Source of the DNA: Eulemur rufifrons
Lineage: Eukaryota; Chordata; Mammalia; Primates; Lemuridae
Length of the DNA stretch: 64,000 bases
Reading direction: 5' to 3'
Assembly: GCF_041146395.1 (NCBI RefSeq)
Contig: NC_090989.1
Span: 49,750,501-49,814,500 of the forward strand
In this document: positions 1-8,809 of the stretch, piece by piece
Layout of the letters: each line of letters starts with the position of its first letter
How positions within the stretch are numbered: position 1 is the stretch's first letter
Translations under genes and position numbers: made by a program
Notes under the pieces: generated by a model
Told to the model about the DNA's origin: nothing
What the model saw: only the letters and a program-made list of their open reading frames with translations
Databases searched by the model: none

Positions 1-640
1 AAGTGAGATTTTCTTAAGAACATTTATTGAGTTTGTGTATTAATACTATACTTGATTCATAAAAATATTTTATATTTTTTCTAGTTTCTTTATGCTCTGG
101 AAATTTTTAAGAACATTTAGTTTGCTTCTCCTTTTGAAATTTGGTCAAATTTAACTCTGAAACTACCAACACCTGATGCTTTGTTTTGTACAAACTTGTA
201 TTAAACTCTATGACAACTTTCTGCTTTGATTTTCTATCTCTAGTGATTCAGTTTGGTGAAATTATGTTTTCCTATAAAACTTTCCATTTAATTTAAATTC
301 TTAACTGTGTTGTCAGAGCAATGTGCAAAGAATTCTTTTATCATTTTTAAAATATTTAATCCACTTGGAGGGTTATTTTCTTCTTTCCATTTCTTACATT
401 GTATAGCTGTACTTTCTCTCCTTTCTCTTTAATTATGTTGAAATAGTTTGTTTCTTTGGGTAATTTTATCAATGAATCAAGTGTTTAATTTATTCGTTTT
501 ACAATGTTTGTTTTCTAACTCAAGAATCTCTTTGTTTTATTAATTCCTTACCTTGGCTCCCCCTCTGTGTTTTCTTCTTTTTTAAAAAAAGCTTTATTAA
601 TTTCTGATTCTGCTTTTGTCATGGAGTAGATAATCATAGA
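1..640 (-). mobile_element. L1 LINE fragment (ORF2 region), antisense, old
   Basis: T-rich sequence that follows, with heavy divergence, the antisense order of the middle of L1 ORF2: a stretch around 420-560 resembles the 'gtcttctctc...tcaattttattgat' part, and 'tttattaatttctgattctg' (about 594-613) the next part. The coding strand would be minus; no reading frame survives. The copy breaks off near 620-640 and seems to resume at 1790, which suggests the intervening DNA was inserted later. An old L1M-type copy is likely, but the match was made by eye. Confidence 0.5.
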
Positions 641-720
641 TGCATATCACTAGTAAAACATAATATAGATATAAGGTAGAGTATATAAGCTGAGGAGACA
701 CATACAAGCAGAGAAGTACA

Positions 721-1342
721 TGAGCTAAAATAAAATCTTAAACCTCAGCCCCCTGACAGAATGTAAACCCTCTTGGCGAAGGAGATGCCAGAAATACCTA
801 CCCTAAAGCTCAGTTGCTGGCCATGAGAAGGGAGGTCAGACATGCCTCCTCATGCTCCCTCCCTTCTTGTAGATATGCTTTGTAACTTGTTAAAAGGCCT
901 AAGGTTACAGGAGACAAAGCTTAAACCAGACCTGCAGGCCATCAATTTACTAACAGATAATGAGTTTCCTAAATATCAGGTGGCTTATCTCTGATTAACA
1001 GAGATCCTTATCTTAAGTTAAAACATTCCAAACCTTTAGACAAAGCTTCATTTCTTTAACCAATTACAAATTAAAGAATGTTTAAGCCCACCTATAACCT
1101 ATAATCTCCCTGCTTAGATATGTCCCACCTTTTAAAGCAAAACCAATGTATGCCCCCCATGTATAGACTTAGGGTCTTATATGTAATTTCTGTCACCATG
1201 AAACACAACTGTAACCCAGCTACCATGGGCACATATTCTCAGGACCTCTTGAGGTCATGTGCTCTGGGCTGGTCACACACATTTGGTTCAGAATAAATCT
1301 CTTTAAATTATTTTACAGAGTTTGGATCTTTTTCTATAAACA
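721..1342 (+). mobile_element. Solo LTR, ERV1-like (MER4-group type)
   Basis: Begins with TG at 721 and ends with CA at 1341-1342. Recognisable parts in order are a 'cctcagccccctgacagaa' block, 'ggagatgccagaaatacc', 'ctggccatgagaaggg', 'ctgattaacagagatcc', 'aaaccaatgtatg', 'tgggcacatattctcaggac', and a polyadenylation signal AATAAA near 1292 followed by the short terminal part. This order is the one I know from primate ERV1 LTRs of the MER4 group. The AATAAA fixes the orientation as plus. No convincing target-site duplication is seen, so the exact ends are uncertain. No matching second LTR is visible, so it is called solo. Confidence 0.6.
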
Positions 1343-1789
1343 AGTAGCAGAACACACATAGTTCTGTGAGCTCTCATTTCACAGAACAGGCCTAGCATAA
1401 CTGTACTGAATGCACTGTGAACAAGGTTCCAGCTGTCTGGCCATCTGACCGAGAAGCCTCCAAGATCAAATATGAGCTCCATGCCAACACTATGTTTGTG
1501 GCATAGCCTAAGAGGGATTGGGGAATATTTAATTTCTCCAAGTAACAAAGAACATATCAAGGAATTTTTTTAGCCTAGAGGTGAAGCTAATGACTCTGCA
1601 TTTCAAGAGTCAAGGTCTTCATACCAAGGCCCCAAGGTGGGGGTGGGGGGCATAAGGATGGGGGCATGCCAGTAATGCTAACATTACCCAAAGGCCTTGC
1701 CTGTGGACATTCTAAGGGCAACTGAGCCAACCCTCTGCTAATCCAACAAAAAGAGGAAGAAAATGAGCCTCTGATGCCATCCAGACATA
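1343..1789. other. Unassigned stretch between LTR and L1
   Basis: Moderate-GC sequence with a G-run near 1639-1650. It sits between the plus-strand LTR and the point where the antisense L1 resumes, so it may be ERV internal sequence left by the same insertion. No retroviral motif or gene is seen. A minus-strand frame of 85 codons at 1303-1560 crosses the LTR edge and looks like chance. Confidence 0.4.
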
Positions 1790-2215
1790 TCTCACGTGAG
1801 TTGTACTGTGGTCAGAGGAAGCTGTTTCTAATACTTCTGTTTTTGCAATTCACTGAAGTTTTCTTTGTTCCCTAACATATGGTCAGATTTCATGCATTTG
1901 AAAAGAAGGTTTATTCCTCATATGTGGATATGGAATTGATATATACTTATGAGATCTACCTAATTATTTATTTCTAGTGTGAGAGAAGTACATTAAAATG
2001 ATTTTGTCTATCAACTTTGCCTTTTATTATTTTGGTTTCTTTTTTATAAAATATGTTGATAATTTGGTGCACTGATATTAATAATTGTCCTATTGCATTC
2101 AGAATTGTAACTTTTAGTATTATAAAGATTTTTTGTCTTATTTAATACTTTTGTCCTATTTAATATCTTATTATTTTGTCTGATGTGTTTTTCTCTACCA
2201 CTAGGAGAATATTCC
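1790..2215 (-). mobile_element. L1 LINE fragment, continuation, antisense
   Basis: Resumes at 'gtactgtggtcagaggaag', the antisense L1 ORF2 landmark usually read as '...actgtggtcagaga...'. It continues through 'ataattgtcctattgcattc' and a T-rich block ending near 'attttgtctgatgtg'. Relative to the piece at 1-640 it lies further toward the L1 5' end, as expected of one element split by an insertion. No intact frame remains. Confidence 0.5.
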
Positions 2216-2232
2216 TCTACAAGAGTGGAAAC

Positions 2233-2311
2233 TGGTAGAAAATCTAAAACCCAGAAAGTTGAAAAAGCAGGGGTAGCTTTTTCAACTTTCTGGGTTTTAG
2301 ATTTTCTACCA
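2233..2311. repeat. Perfect 36-bp inverted repeat with 7-base loop
   Basis: The left arm 2233-2268 is the exact reverse complement of the right arm 2276-2311; the spacer 2269-2275 reads 'aggggta'. I compared the arms base by base and found no mismatch; pairing stops at 2232/2312 and at 2269/2275. RNA from either strand would form a long, fully paired hairpin. It lies 35 bp left of the ERV edge at 2346-2350 and is not part of the LTR as seen in the full copy at 4539-5165. Confidence 0.95.
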
Positions 2312-2345
2312 ATTTGTTACAGTGAGGAACTCAAACCATGACATC

Positions 2346-2349
2346 TTTT
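2346..2349. repeat. Possible ERV target-site duplication, left
   Basis: TTTT directly next to the LTR terminus TG at 2350-2351. It matches TTTT at 5166-5169, next to the other LTR terminus. Four bases is the usual gammaretroviral duplication size; the low complexity keeps confidence modest. Confidence 0.5.
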
Positions 2350-2401
2350 TGTTACCAAAATTCAGTACTTGTCCCCACAGCCAAAAGAAAAACAAGGACA
2401 A
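2350..2401 (-). mobile_element. Remnant of the ERV 3' LTR (3' end only)
   Basis: The plus strand reads 'tgttaccaaaattcagtact' followed by 'tgtcc' and 'aaaacaaggaca', closely matching the 5' LTR end at 4539-4588. Only the last ~50 bp of the LTR is present, after which the sequence jumps to protease-like DNA. One deletion therefore removed most of the 3' LTR together with env and pol. Confidence 0.7.
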
Positions 2402-2448
2402 TGAGTATGGCTGCATTGCAGCTGCCTGGCCCCTGCCCCCAGCCTGGC

Positions 2449-2685
2449 TCATACAGTGCTATACGTGGCTGGTGCTGAGGGGCTGGGGTGGTGGCCAAGT
2501 GGGCGGCCCAGACTGGTTCTGCACATGCAGCCTGGTGGTGGTAGCACGCCTGTGTCAATTAAAAAGTCCACTAATTGAGTTCCCACTGTCAATAGTACCC
2601 AGGGCTCCTGCCTGTGGGGATATTTGGATTGGAACCACCAGTGAGGCATGGAGCCCCGGGGCCCCTCCTTCATCATCTGAGTCAA
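2449..2685 (-). pseudogene. pro: ERV protease fragment (DTG triad), truncated
   Basis: The minus-strand frame of 78 codons contains 'EPWVLLTVGTQLVDFLIDTG' at residues 27-46. This is the retroviral aspartic protease pattern: a beta strand leading to the catalytic D-T-G, here residues 44-46 at 2548-2556. A functional enzyme is a homodimer of about 100-125 residues. Here the family resemblance stops right after DTG; what follows is a GC-rich, proline-rich tail, so the flap and C-terminal helix are missing. The start codon given is only the first Met of the open frame. It lies in a different frame from the zinc-knuckle part of gag, although gammaretroviruses usually express pro by in-frame readthrough, so an indel is likely. 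Confidence 0.7.
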
Positions 2686-3830
2686 AAAACCATTTGCTCC
2701 CCTGGAGGTTTCTTGTTACCCAGAGCCCTTTGCAATTTGGGGCAATATTCTTTCCAGTGTTCTTCCTTTTTACAAAAAGCACACTGATTGCACTTGAACC
2801 TGGGATGACTTTTTCTGCCATTGCCTTTTGACTGTCTCAAAGGACACTTGGTTGGTTCAGCTACCAATACACACATAGGTTTCATTTTCTGTTCTTCCCT
2901 AGCATTATATATTATAAAGGTGATACCAACAATCTGTGAGAGATTTATGTCAATTGCTCCTTCTGCACGTTGTAGCTTCCTCCTTATCCAAAGCACTCTG
3001 TCCTATAAACATCATATTAACTATAGGCAAATTTTCAGGGGCCTCTGGACCCACATCTATACATTTCCAATATGACTGATAGATAGCGTTCCAAAACTTC
3101 AGAGGGATATTCATTCGGTTTCTGTTGTAATTCTTGGACCTTGTTTAAATTCTTCTATCTGGCACTCCTTCTGGAGGCCTGCCGGAACACAATTTCAGTA
3201 ATGATTTATTCTCATACCTTCTGCATCTCCATTAGGATCCCAATTTGTGTAAGTTCAATAACACCCTGGTGGCCATCCTAGCACATTCAAGCCCCCATCT
3301 GATATTGCTGGGTCTTGGAAGGAGAGACCATTCCCACTTCTAAGTCATAACCCAGTGGGCATGAGAATGAAGAATTAGTTCCAGTCATACCTCTCTATCC
3401 CTTCTCATGGTGCCAAGATGGCAGTGGCAGCGGGCAGCAACAGTAGCTCTTGGCCTGGTTCTGCATGGGGCTACTATCCAGGCTGGCTGTGGGACTCTGG
3501 TGGGGGCAGAGGCTGCAGCTGATGGAGTAGTGGGGCCACAGCAGTGGGAGCTTGAGCACAGCCAAGCTCACAACACCTTCTCCAGCAGGTGGGGAGCTGG
3601 TTGTGGAGAACAGGTAAAGGGTTCATGCCATCCAACCTGGTTAATTGCTCCACAATGTTATCACCTGGACTTTCAGCCTCCTTTTTATTCAATTCCATGA
3701 CAGATTGTACATAGGGGATCTTTGTCCCATTTACATGATCTTTGGCAAAATAATTCTGGTTTGTAAGATAGTATAATAATTTAAGGTTCCATTCAATGGC
3801 CACTTTTCCTCACACTCCAGCACATACAGT
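2682..3830 (-). pseudogene. gag: ERV gag remnant (matrix, capsid, nucleocapsid pieces)
   Basis: Gag is the structural polyprotein of the virus particle. Three pieces can be seen in order on the minus strand. The matrix part includes 'IPYVQSVMELN' (near 3685-3719), the region where gammaretroviral matrix has a PYV motif; upstream, another frame gives 'EKWPLNGTLNYYTILQ', so a frame change lies between them. The capsid C-terminal part contains 'NEYPSEVLERY' (about 3085-3118), like the gammaretroviral 'ESPSEFLERL' region. The nucleocapsid has one CCHC zinc knuckle (2742-2783). A 104-codon frame at 2682-2996 covers the nucleocapsid; elsewhere stops interrupt. The piece between matrix and capsid is proline-rich and uncertain. 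Confidence 0.75.
2742..2783 (-). other. CCHC zinc knuckle of ERV nucleocapsid
   Basis: Residues 72-85 of the 104-codon gag frame read CAFCKKEEHWKEYC, matching C-x2-C-x4-H-x4-C with all four zinc ligands kept and the usual aromatic just after the His. A single knuckle of this form is typical of gammaretroviral nucleocapsids, which bind the packaging signal of genomic RNA. This is the clearest viral protein signature in the window. Confidence 0.85.
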
Positions 3831-4003
3831 GGCCATGCAGTATTACAATAACTGAATTCTTTTTTTAGACATAAGCTTACAGCTATAAGTTGACCATTTA
3901 GCCAAAATTCTCCACAAGGGACTTTTAGATAGAACAGAAATGTAACCTCCTATGTTGAGACAAAACTCACAAGCAACAACAAGAAACAGAAAGATGTAAA
4001 CCG

Positions 4004-4110
4004 AATTCTCCAAATCCAAAAGGGAATGAATTCCACAGTTTCCCTGGTATCCTTACAAATCAGAACCAAATTCTCCAAATCCAAAAGGGGATGAATCCCC
4101 CAGGTTCCCT
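4004..4110 (-). repeat. Imperfect 42-bp direct repeat in the ERV leader
   Basis: Two copies, 4004-4045 and 4069-4110, start 65 bp apart. Each runs from 'aattctccaaatccaaaagg' to '...ttccct' with about five differences. They lie between the splice donor and the start of recognisable gag, where packaging structures or an extended leader would sit. The function is unknown; a local duplication is enough to explain it. Confidence 0.75.
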
Positions 4111-4397
4111 AGTTCAATTCAACCATGACTTCTACCCACCAATGGCACAACAAACAAATGCCCTGCCACAGGGCTGGAAGGTTGAAAACCTCCAAATGGG
4201 TGGAGTCAAGGGTCTCGCTGTGCACACCTGGGAACTTTACCACAAAAACAGCCCAAGCATCATGACACTAACCAAATCCTTTTCGTTTTGCTCTACAAGG
4301 TTCAGGTTGAGCGAAGCTGTATCTAATTTGGAGAGGAGATATGGGAATTCCCCAGAGCTAAACAGGCTCCCACAGCTGCTGGGGCAGTCCCTCACTC

Positions 4398-4406
4398 TCT
4401 CACCTG
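4398..4406 (-). promoter_or_regulatory. Splice-donor consensus in ERV leader
   Basis: The minus strand reads CAG|GTGAGA, with the junction between 4404 and 4403, about 130 bases after the primer-binding-site position. Retroviral leaders carry the major splice donor for env mRNA at about this place. The match to the consensus is good, but use is not shown, and env is absent here. Confidence 0.5.
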
Positions 4407-4515
4407 AAAAGCCATGCTCCTACTTCCAAAGACCCGTGGATTGATCCGGGACTGCTTTGCAGCTCTTCTAGCCGAGGTGGCAGTCATGGATGCTGTTCCA
4501 CCAGAGCGCTGGTGG

Positions 4516-4533
4516 GCCCATCCAGGGACACCA
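4516..4533 (-). other. ERV primer-binding-site position
   Basis: The minus strand begins TGGTGTCCCTGGATGGGC, five bases after the LTR end, with the usual initial TGG that pairs with the CCA end of a tRNA. The first seven bases would suit a leucine tRNA, but the rest does not match well, and I cannot name the primer with confidence. Decay of the site is possible. Confidence 0.55.
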
Positions 4534-4538
4534 AATTC

Positions 4539-5165
4539 TGTTACCAAAAGTTCGCTACTTGTCCTCAAGGCCAAAGAACAAGGACAAGTGGTTTGAGGAA
4601 AAGAAAAGAGAAGTTTATTAATTTGCCAGCAAATGATGAGGATGGTAGGCTCTTGTCTTAAAGAACCATTGTCCTCCTTTAAACAAAAATTCAGAGCTTT
4701 TAAAGGGGGGGAGTTAACTTTGGGGTATCGCTGTTTAACTATGGTTGGTGGTCCTGGTTAGCCTCATCTCTGGTGAAGATGACCTCATGCCCTTTGCCTA
4801 GAGAATTCCATTGAGCCATCTCCTGTGGTTTAAAACAAAGAACAAACAACATTCTTCTGCTCCTCTGATTGCTGGCCCTGGACAGGAATGCAGGTTTTAA
4901 TTCCCAAAAAGAGTGGAGGAGGTTTTAAACAGACAACTTGTAATACATTTTGCCCTTTTTCAGGCCCTTACTTCTGTTACATTTTTGTGACTTGTCTCTC
5001 AGAGGTAAGTCAGATTCAGGAATGTGTTTTTCTACCTGCAGATCTGTGTTTCCTAGAGTCATTGAGGCCTGATTTTCAAAAACAACTCTCCAACTTTTAC
5101 ATGTTTATTTTACTGTCCAGTAATTGCTGAGCTTTCACTCCCCTGGGGCTCCTCGTACCTTAACA
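4539..5165 (-). mobile_element. ERV1 5' LTR, complete
   Basis: 627 bp with TG/CA termini; in viral sense it starts TGTTAAGG and ends GGTAACA, giving the short inverted ends TGTTA/TAACA. A TATA-like TTTAAAA lies near 4698-4704, and AATAAA (plus-strand TTTATT) at 4614-4619, in the correct order for U3-R-U5. The 3' LTR remnant at 2350-2401 matches its end. I do not assign it to a named family. Confidence 0.75.
4614..4619 (-). promoter_or_regulatory. ERV LTR polyadenylation signal AATAAA
   Basis: AATAAA on the minus strand, about 80 bp downstream of the TATA-like TTTAAAA near 4698-4704 and 75 bp before the LTR end. This is the normal arrangement for an LTR with a short R region and supports the minus orientation. 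Confidence 0.6.
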
Positions 5166-5169
5166 TTTT

Positions 5170-5994
5170 AACACACTCTTTTTCTTACCAGTAGTGCTTT
5201 TTATTTGCTCAACTTGGTTCCTTTTCCCATTTACCCTCTAAGTTAAACTCAGTTCTTATTGTAGGGAGGATATTTTTGACATTTTTGAAAACCCCAGCAG
5301 TATTTGATATTATATTAAATAGTAAAGGCTTCTTTTGTTTGTTTATTTGCCTTTACTTGCAACTTAGAGCTTATGAAGAAGTAGTCTAGATATGCCTGAT
5401 ATCCAGGGATTCACTCAACCAGTTTTCTCCTTGAAGTCCTCCCTCCCCCCCTTTGGGGTTTTAGTTTAGTTTAATTAATTAATTAATTAAATTTGCAATT
5501 CCAAGATTTTATAGCTCAAAGGGCCAATCACTTTACCCTTTTATTGCTACTACACCTACAAACAAACTTCTCTTTTTGTGCTGGTCCTGCTTTTGGTGGT
5601 TTGGTAATATAGTTCTCCTCTTCATATCCTGAGGTTCATGCAGATGCATGTTTGCTACCTTTCATTGAAGTTAATTTATGTGGAATGTTTCTTTTACTGG
5701 TCAAGTGGCTTTCTATTTTGGGGGAAAAGTTTAGGGGACATTTCAACATTATGCAGCCACAATAAACCCACCACCCACAATGAAAAGTTTTTTTGTATGT
5801 TGTAACCATCACAGACTTGCAGTTGCAAAAAGTAAAAGATTACTTTTTCCACACAAATAGACAACGTTTCTGGGTTTTGCATCATGTAATAATTTGTAAG
5901 ACACATCTCCCTTATTTTTCTCTTTAACCTGTTCAGCATCATTAGAGGTCACTATACTTTTTCATGTCTTTCATATTGTTGTTAACTTAAATAA
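5170..5994. other. Unassigned AT-rich stretch
   Basis: Contains a short TTAA repeat at about 5469-5490 and a C-run at 5443-5451, but no gene or clear transposon match. The left end may continue the antisense L1 interrupted by the ERV; I could not confirm this by eye. Short frames of 80-82 codons here have no recognisable motif. Confidence 0.4.
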
Positions 5995-6958
5995 TGAGTA
6001 ACAGAAAATGAGAGTCACACTTAATTCAGGTTTATTAAGCCAAGATTTTGAGGACATGCCCAGAAAAAGCATAGCCCATAAAGTATCCCTTGTGGACTTG
6101 GCTCTCCATAGAAGAGGCTGAGAACTTCACATTTAAAGTAAAAGAGGTGTACATGGGAAAAAGGGGAAGGGCGAAGGAGGTGAGCAGTAAGGCAGTTGAT
6201 GGTATTCTTGTGAAGTTATATTTGGTGCTCAGCAAATCTATATAAGATAAGATGAACATTCAAAAAAATGGAGTAGAGGAAATACTCAATGTTGTGATCT
6301 TCTCAGGGTGGGTAGAAGAGTGATTGTCTCTCTCTTCCCTTGTTTACATCTTGGAAATAAACTTCTACAGCATTTAAGAATTTATTTAGGCTACAGTCCT
6401 AAGGTTATAATTGACATGAATTCATTTATAGGGGCTGTATATCTTAAAGGGGTTTTTATTTAAAAAAAATAAATATTTTACTCCAAAATATATTTCTTTG
6501 ACTTAATTTGAAATGTCTGTGGGCAAACAGGAATAATGCTGCATGGCTGTCTAGGTGGGGAAACTAGGGGAGAAATTTACATCTGTGGAGAATCTCTGTT
6601 AAATGCAGCCAGGCCCTGCCTATTTGATCTGAGACAGGTTGCTGAGAGTCTGATACCCTTAAAGGTCTGAATAAAAACATTTTCCTGAGGGCTGTTATGA
6701 TGAGGCTTATCTGCATAACAAGACTGCCTTGCCAGCCGGGCTTCTTTCTCCGTACCATACACTGTCCATTAAAAAATACCCTGTTTAGTCATTTTCTAAG
6801 CAGCTTCATTTCTTCAAAGAGGACCCCTGTACCTTACTGGGAAGAGTATGGCAGTGCGAGTGTGATTCCAATCTCGGACTCAGTTTCCCCTTTTGGCATA
6901 ATGAATTTTAAGGGATCCTGAGATTTCTGTTTTTCCTTTACATTGTTCTGTGTTCACA
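5995..6958 (-). mobile_element. LTR-like element, minus orientation (tentative)
   Basis: In minus orientation it has an LTR-like order: a leader with 'cctcaggaaaatg', a middle with 'gtttgcccacagacattt', 'tataaccttaggactg', 'tttatttccaagatgtaaac', and an AATAAA (plus-strand TTTATT near 6032) close to the end. TG at 5995 and CA at 6957-6958 could be the termini. I recall similar sequence in dispersed primate LTRs but cannot name the family, and there is no visible target duplication. Confidence 0.45.
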
Positions 6959-7671
6959 GAGTCTCATTTCTTATAGTAGCTCTTTATTTACTTTATCTCA
7001 AACTAAGTGGAGATTCCTTCCAATCTGTTAAGATTTGTTGTTTTAATCATCACTGATAGCAATTTTTGAATTGTTGAGGTTTCTTCATTTGAAAGCAAAT
7101 GAAAGCAACTCAGTTACAAGCAAGATTTAGTTTATTAAACTGATAGAAATAATGTCAGTTAATTTCTTAAAAGGCTAGAAATCCAGGCTTGGAAGCTATG
7201 TGGCCAGAAGCTAAGTCCAAAATCATGCAGATTTTCTCTGTGAAGACCTTTGTGCCAATGTACCTGTGGGGGAGACTTATTATAGCTTTTTCTACTAATA
7301 TTATCCACATTGGTAGTGGAAGTATCCCCTAGAAACAATGTCATTGGCGCCTCTAAAACTGATTGTATGTGGAAGCATCATTGCTACTCATTGTTCAAAT
7401 GGATCTTCACAGTCCTTTTATTCAATTTTTAGGGTGGACCATCTGATTGAGGGACCTTAAATATATGCTTATTTCCAAGCTTCATGATTTAGGAATTCTC
7501 TCAACAATTGAAAGGTATTCATTTATTGAGCAGCAAAAAAATATGGAGAATGCCACTACAATTACTACAATCATTTGCCTCCCTGTATTGTAATTCTTTA
7601 AAGAAGTTTGCACTTTATGTGGTCACTGTATGTGAAACAGCTTTGAGAGAAAGCTATGTGTCTCTATATGT
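6959..7671. other. Unassigned stretch, possible further LTR debris
   Basis: The segment 7080-7430 has an 'agtttattaaactg' block and mixed-complexity sequence reminiscent of antisense LTR ends, but no termini or second copy were found. No gene is supported; an 80-codon plus frame at 7508-7750 runs into the microsatellite and ends in a run of alternating Tyr and Ile from it. Confidence 0.35.
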
Positions 7672-7712
7672 TTATGTATGTATGTGTGTATATGGGTGTA
7701 TGTATGCATGTG

Positions 7713-7743
<31 letters not shown>
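7672..7743. repeat. (TG/TA) compound microsatellite
   Basis: Interrupted TATG/TG repeats followed by a pure (TA)n tract ending near 7743. Confidence 0.9.
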
Positions 7744-7744
<1 letters not shown>

Positions 7745-7774
7745 CTTTAGAGAAGCTAGAAATTTTCCTCTAAA

Positions 7775-7976
7775 GGTTTGAGTATGTCTGCTGAAATGAC
7801 AATAGATTGATAACAGAAAAAATACACAAATTTATTTACTGTACAGATGCAAATATCCCCCACAAAGGACACCTTTTCCAAGCTATTTCTGTGTCTGTAG
7901 TCCCTCTGAAAATCTATTTCAAAATACACCAGGGAAATGTATTTTGGGGTAGCATATACTTGTGTGCTTTAGTCCA
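7775..7976 (-). mobile_element. Partial LTR, same family as 14124-14708
   Basis: Shares 'gtctgctgaaatga' (7786) and then 'acacaaattyatta', and after a jump 'ctgtacagatgcaaat', 'cctgtgtct-tagtcc'-type and 'tattttggggtrgcatat' blocks, in the same order and orientation as 14124-14708. About 365 bp present in the other copy is missing at about 7838. The AATAAA in viral sense (plus-strand TTTATT at 7831-7836) gives the minus orientation. It could be the 3' LTR of a provirus whose 5' LTR is at 14124-14708, or an independent copy. Confidence 0.6.
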
Positions 7977-8809
7977 TTTTAAACTTTATTTTCAGAAAAT
8001 TTTACATATTAAAGTAGGTTTGGTATCTGTGGAGATCTATTTGAGTTAGAAATTTCAAGACAAGAGATTGGCAGACAGTAAGAAAACATAGATTGGAATG
8101 AGCAGAAAGAAGATATTTGACAACATTCTGCCATATCTATTTGAATCAGTCTCTCAGTCCTAAGAACAGGTCAGTTAAGTTAAACAGTTGTGTCTCATTT
8201 CAGGAAGTGAGATTTCAGATGTGCTGACATCAAGGTTAAGTCTCTATGTGTTGCAAGCATACAGGTATTTAATGAGAGATTTTTTTATGAAAACAAAAGA
8301 AAAACAAAGGTTACTGACCAAAGCAGTCTATAAACCAGTCTCTGGGTCCAGAGGGCAGCCAGCTGAGAAGATTTTTGAATCTAGGCTGAAGCATCTTTAG
8401 TTGGAACAGAGCAGGCAGTGGCAATCTGACAGATTTTCCTGGTTTGCAGTTTAAATGCCATAAAGATTGTCTATACACAGCCATTTTGATGATTTATCTG
8501 GAGCATATTTATCAAGTTGACTAGCTTCAGCTTGCAGAACTTCAGGAAAAGCACAGTTTTAATTTTTAGTGATTTCAAGTCAGAAGGGTGGGAGAAAAAT
8601 TGGAAATGCTAGCTTGGAGATTCATAGTCAGATACTGGAGGAAACTAAAAATTAAAATCTCAAAAGACAATGAGCTAGAATCTAATAAGAGGCATACTAT
8701 ATGTTTTCTTTTGAAACATAATTTTTTACTTTATATTCACCTCCATTTCTACTAAAGATATTTATGGTAAGAATATTTTGTTTGCAAAATAAAGTTAGCC
8801 TTTGGCCTA
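7977..8809. other. Unassigned; possible degraded ERV interior
   Basis: Lies between the partial LTR and the MST-type LTR. No retroviral motif is readable; a 70-codon plus frame at 8188-8400 has no family features. If 7775-14708 is one provirus, this would be its 3' end. Confidence 0.3.

Larger units (their letters stand above)
2346..5169 (-). mobile_element. ERV1 (gammaretrovirus-like) provirus remnant, deleted
   Basis: Read on the minus strand: 5' LTR 5165-4539, primer-binding-site position 4533-4516, leader with splice donor, broken gag about 3830-2682, a protease fragment about 2685-2449, then about 50 bp of 3' LTR ending at 2350. Reverse transcriptase, integrase, env and nearly all of the 3' LTR are missing. 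Both outer LTR ends carry the expected TG/CA termini and are flanked by the same four bases, TTTT (2346-2349 and 5166-5169). This fits a 4-bp target-site duplication, although a T-run is weak proof. Gag and pro are broken by stops and frame changes, so no functional product is expected. Confidence 0.8.

Noticed and set aside
717..1346. Target-site duplication around the solo LTR ('taca' versus 'agta')
   Set aside because: The flanking four bases do not match; the ends or the duplication have changed.
2322..2831. 169-codon plus-strand open frame
   Set aside because: It is the opposite strand of the ERV protease and nucleocapsid pieces, whose motifs (DTG, CCHC) lie on the minus strand.
3407..3700. 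97-codon plus-strand frame
   Set aside because: It lies antisense to the gag remnant, and no domain was recognised.
7508..7750. 80-codon plus-strand frame ending in a Tyr/Ile run
   Set aside because: The second half reads the TG/TA microsatellite.
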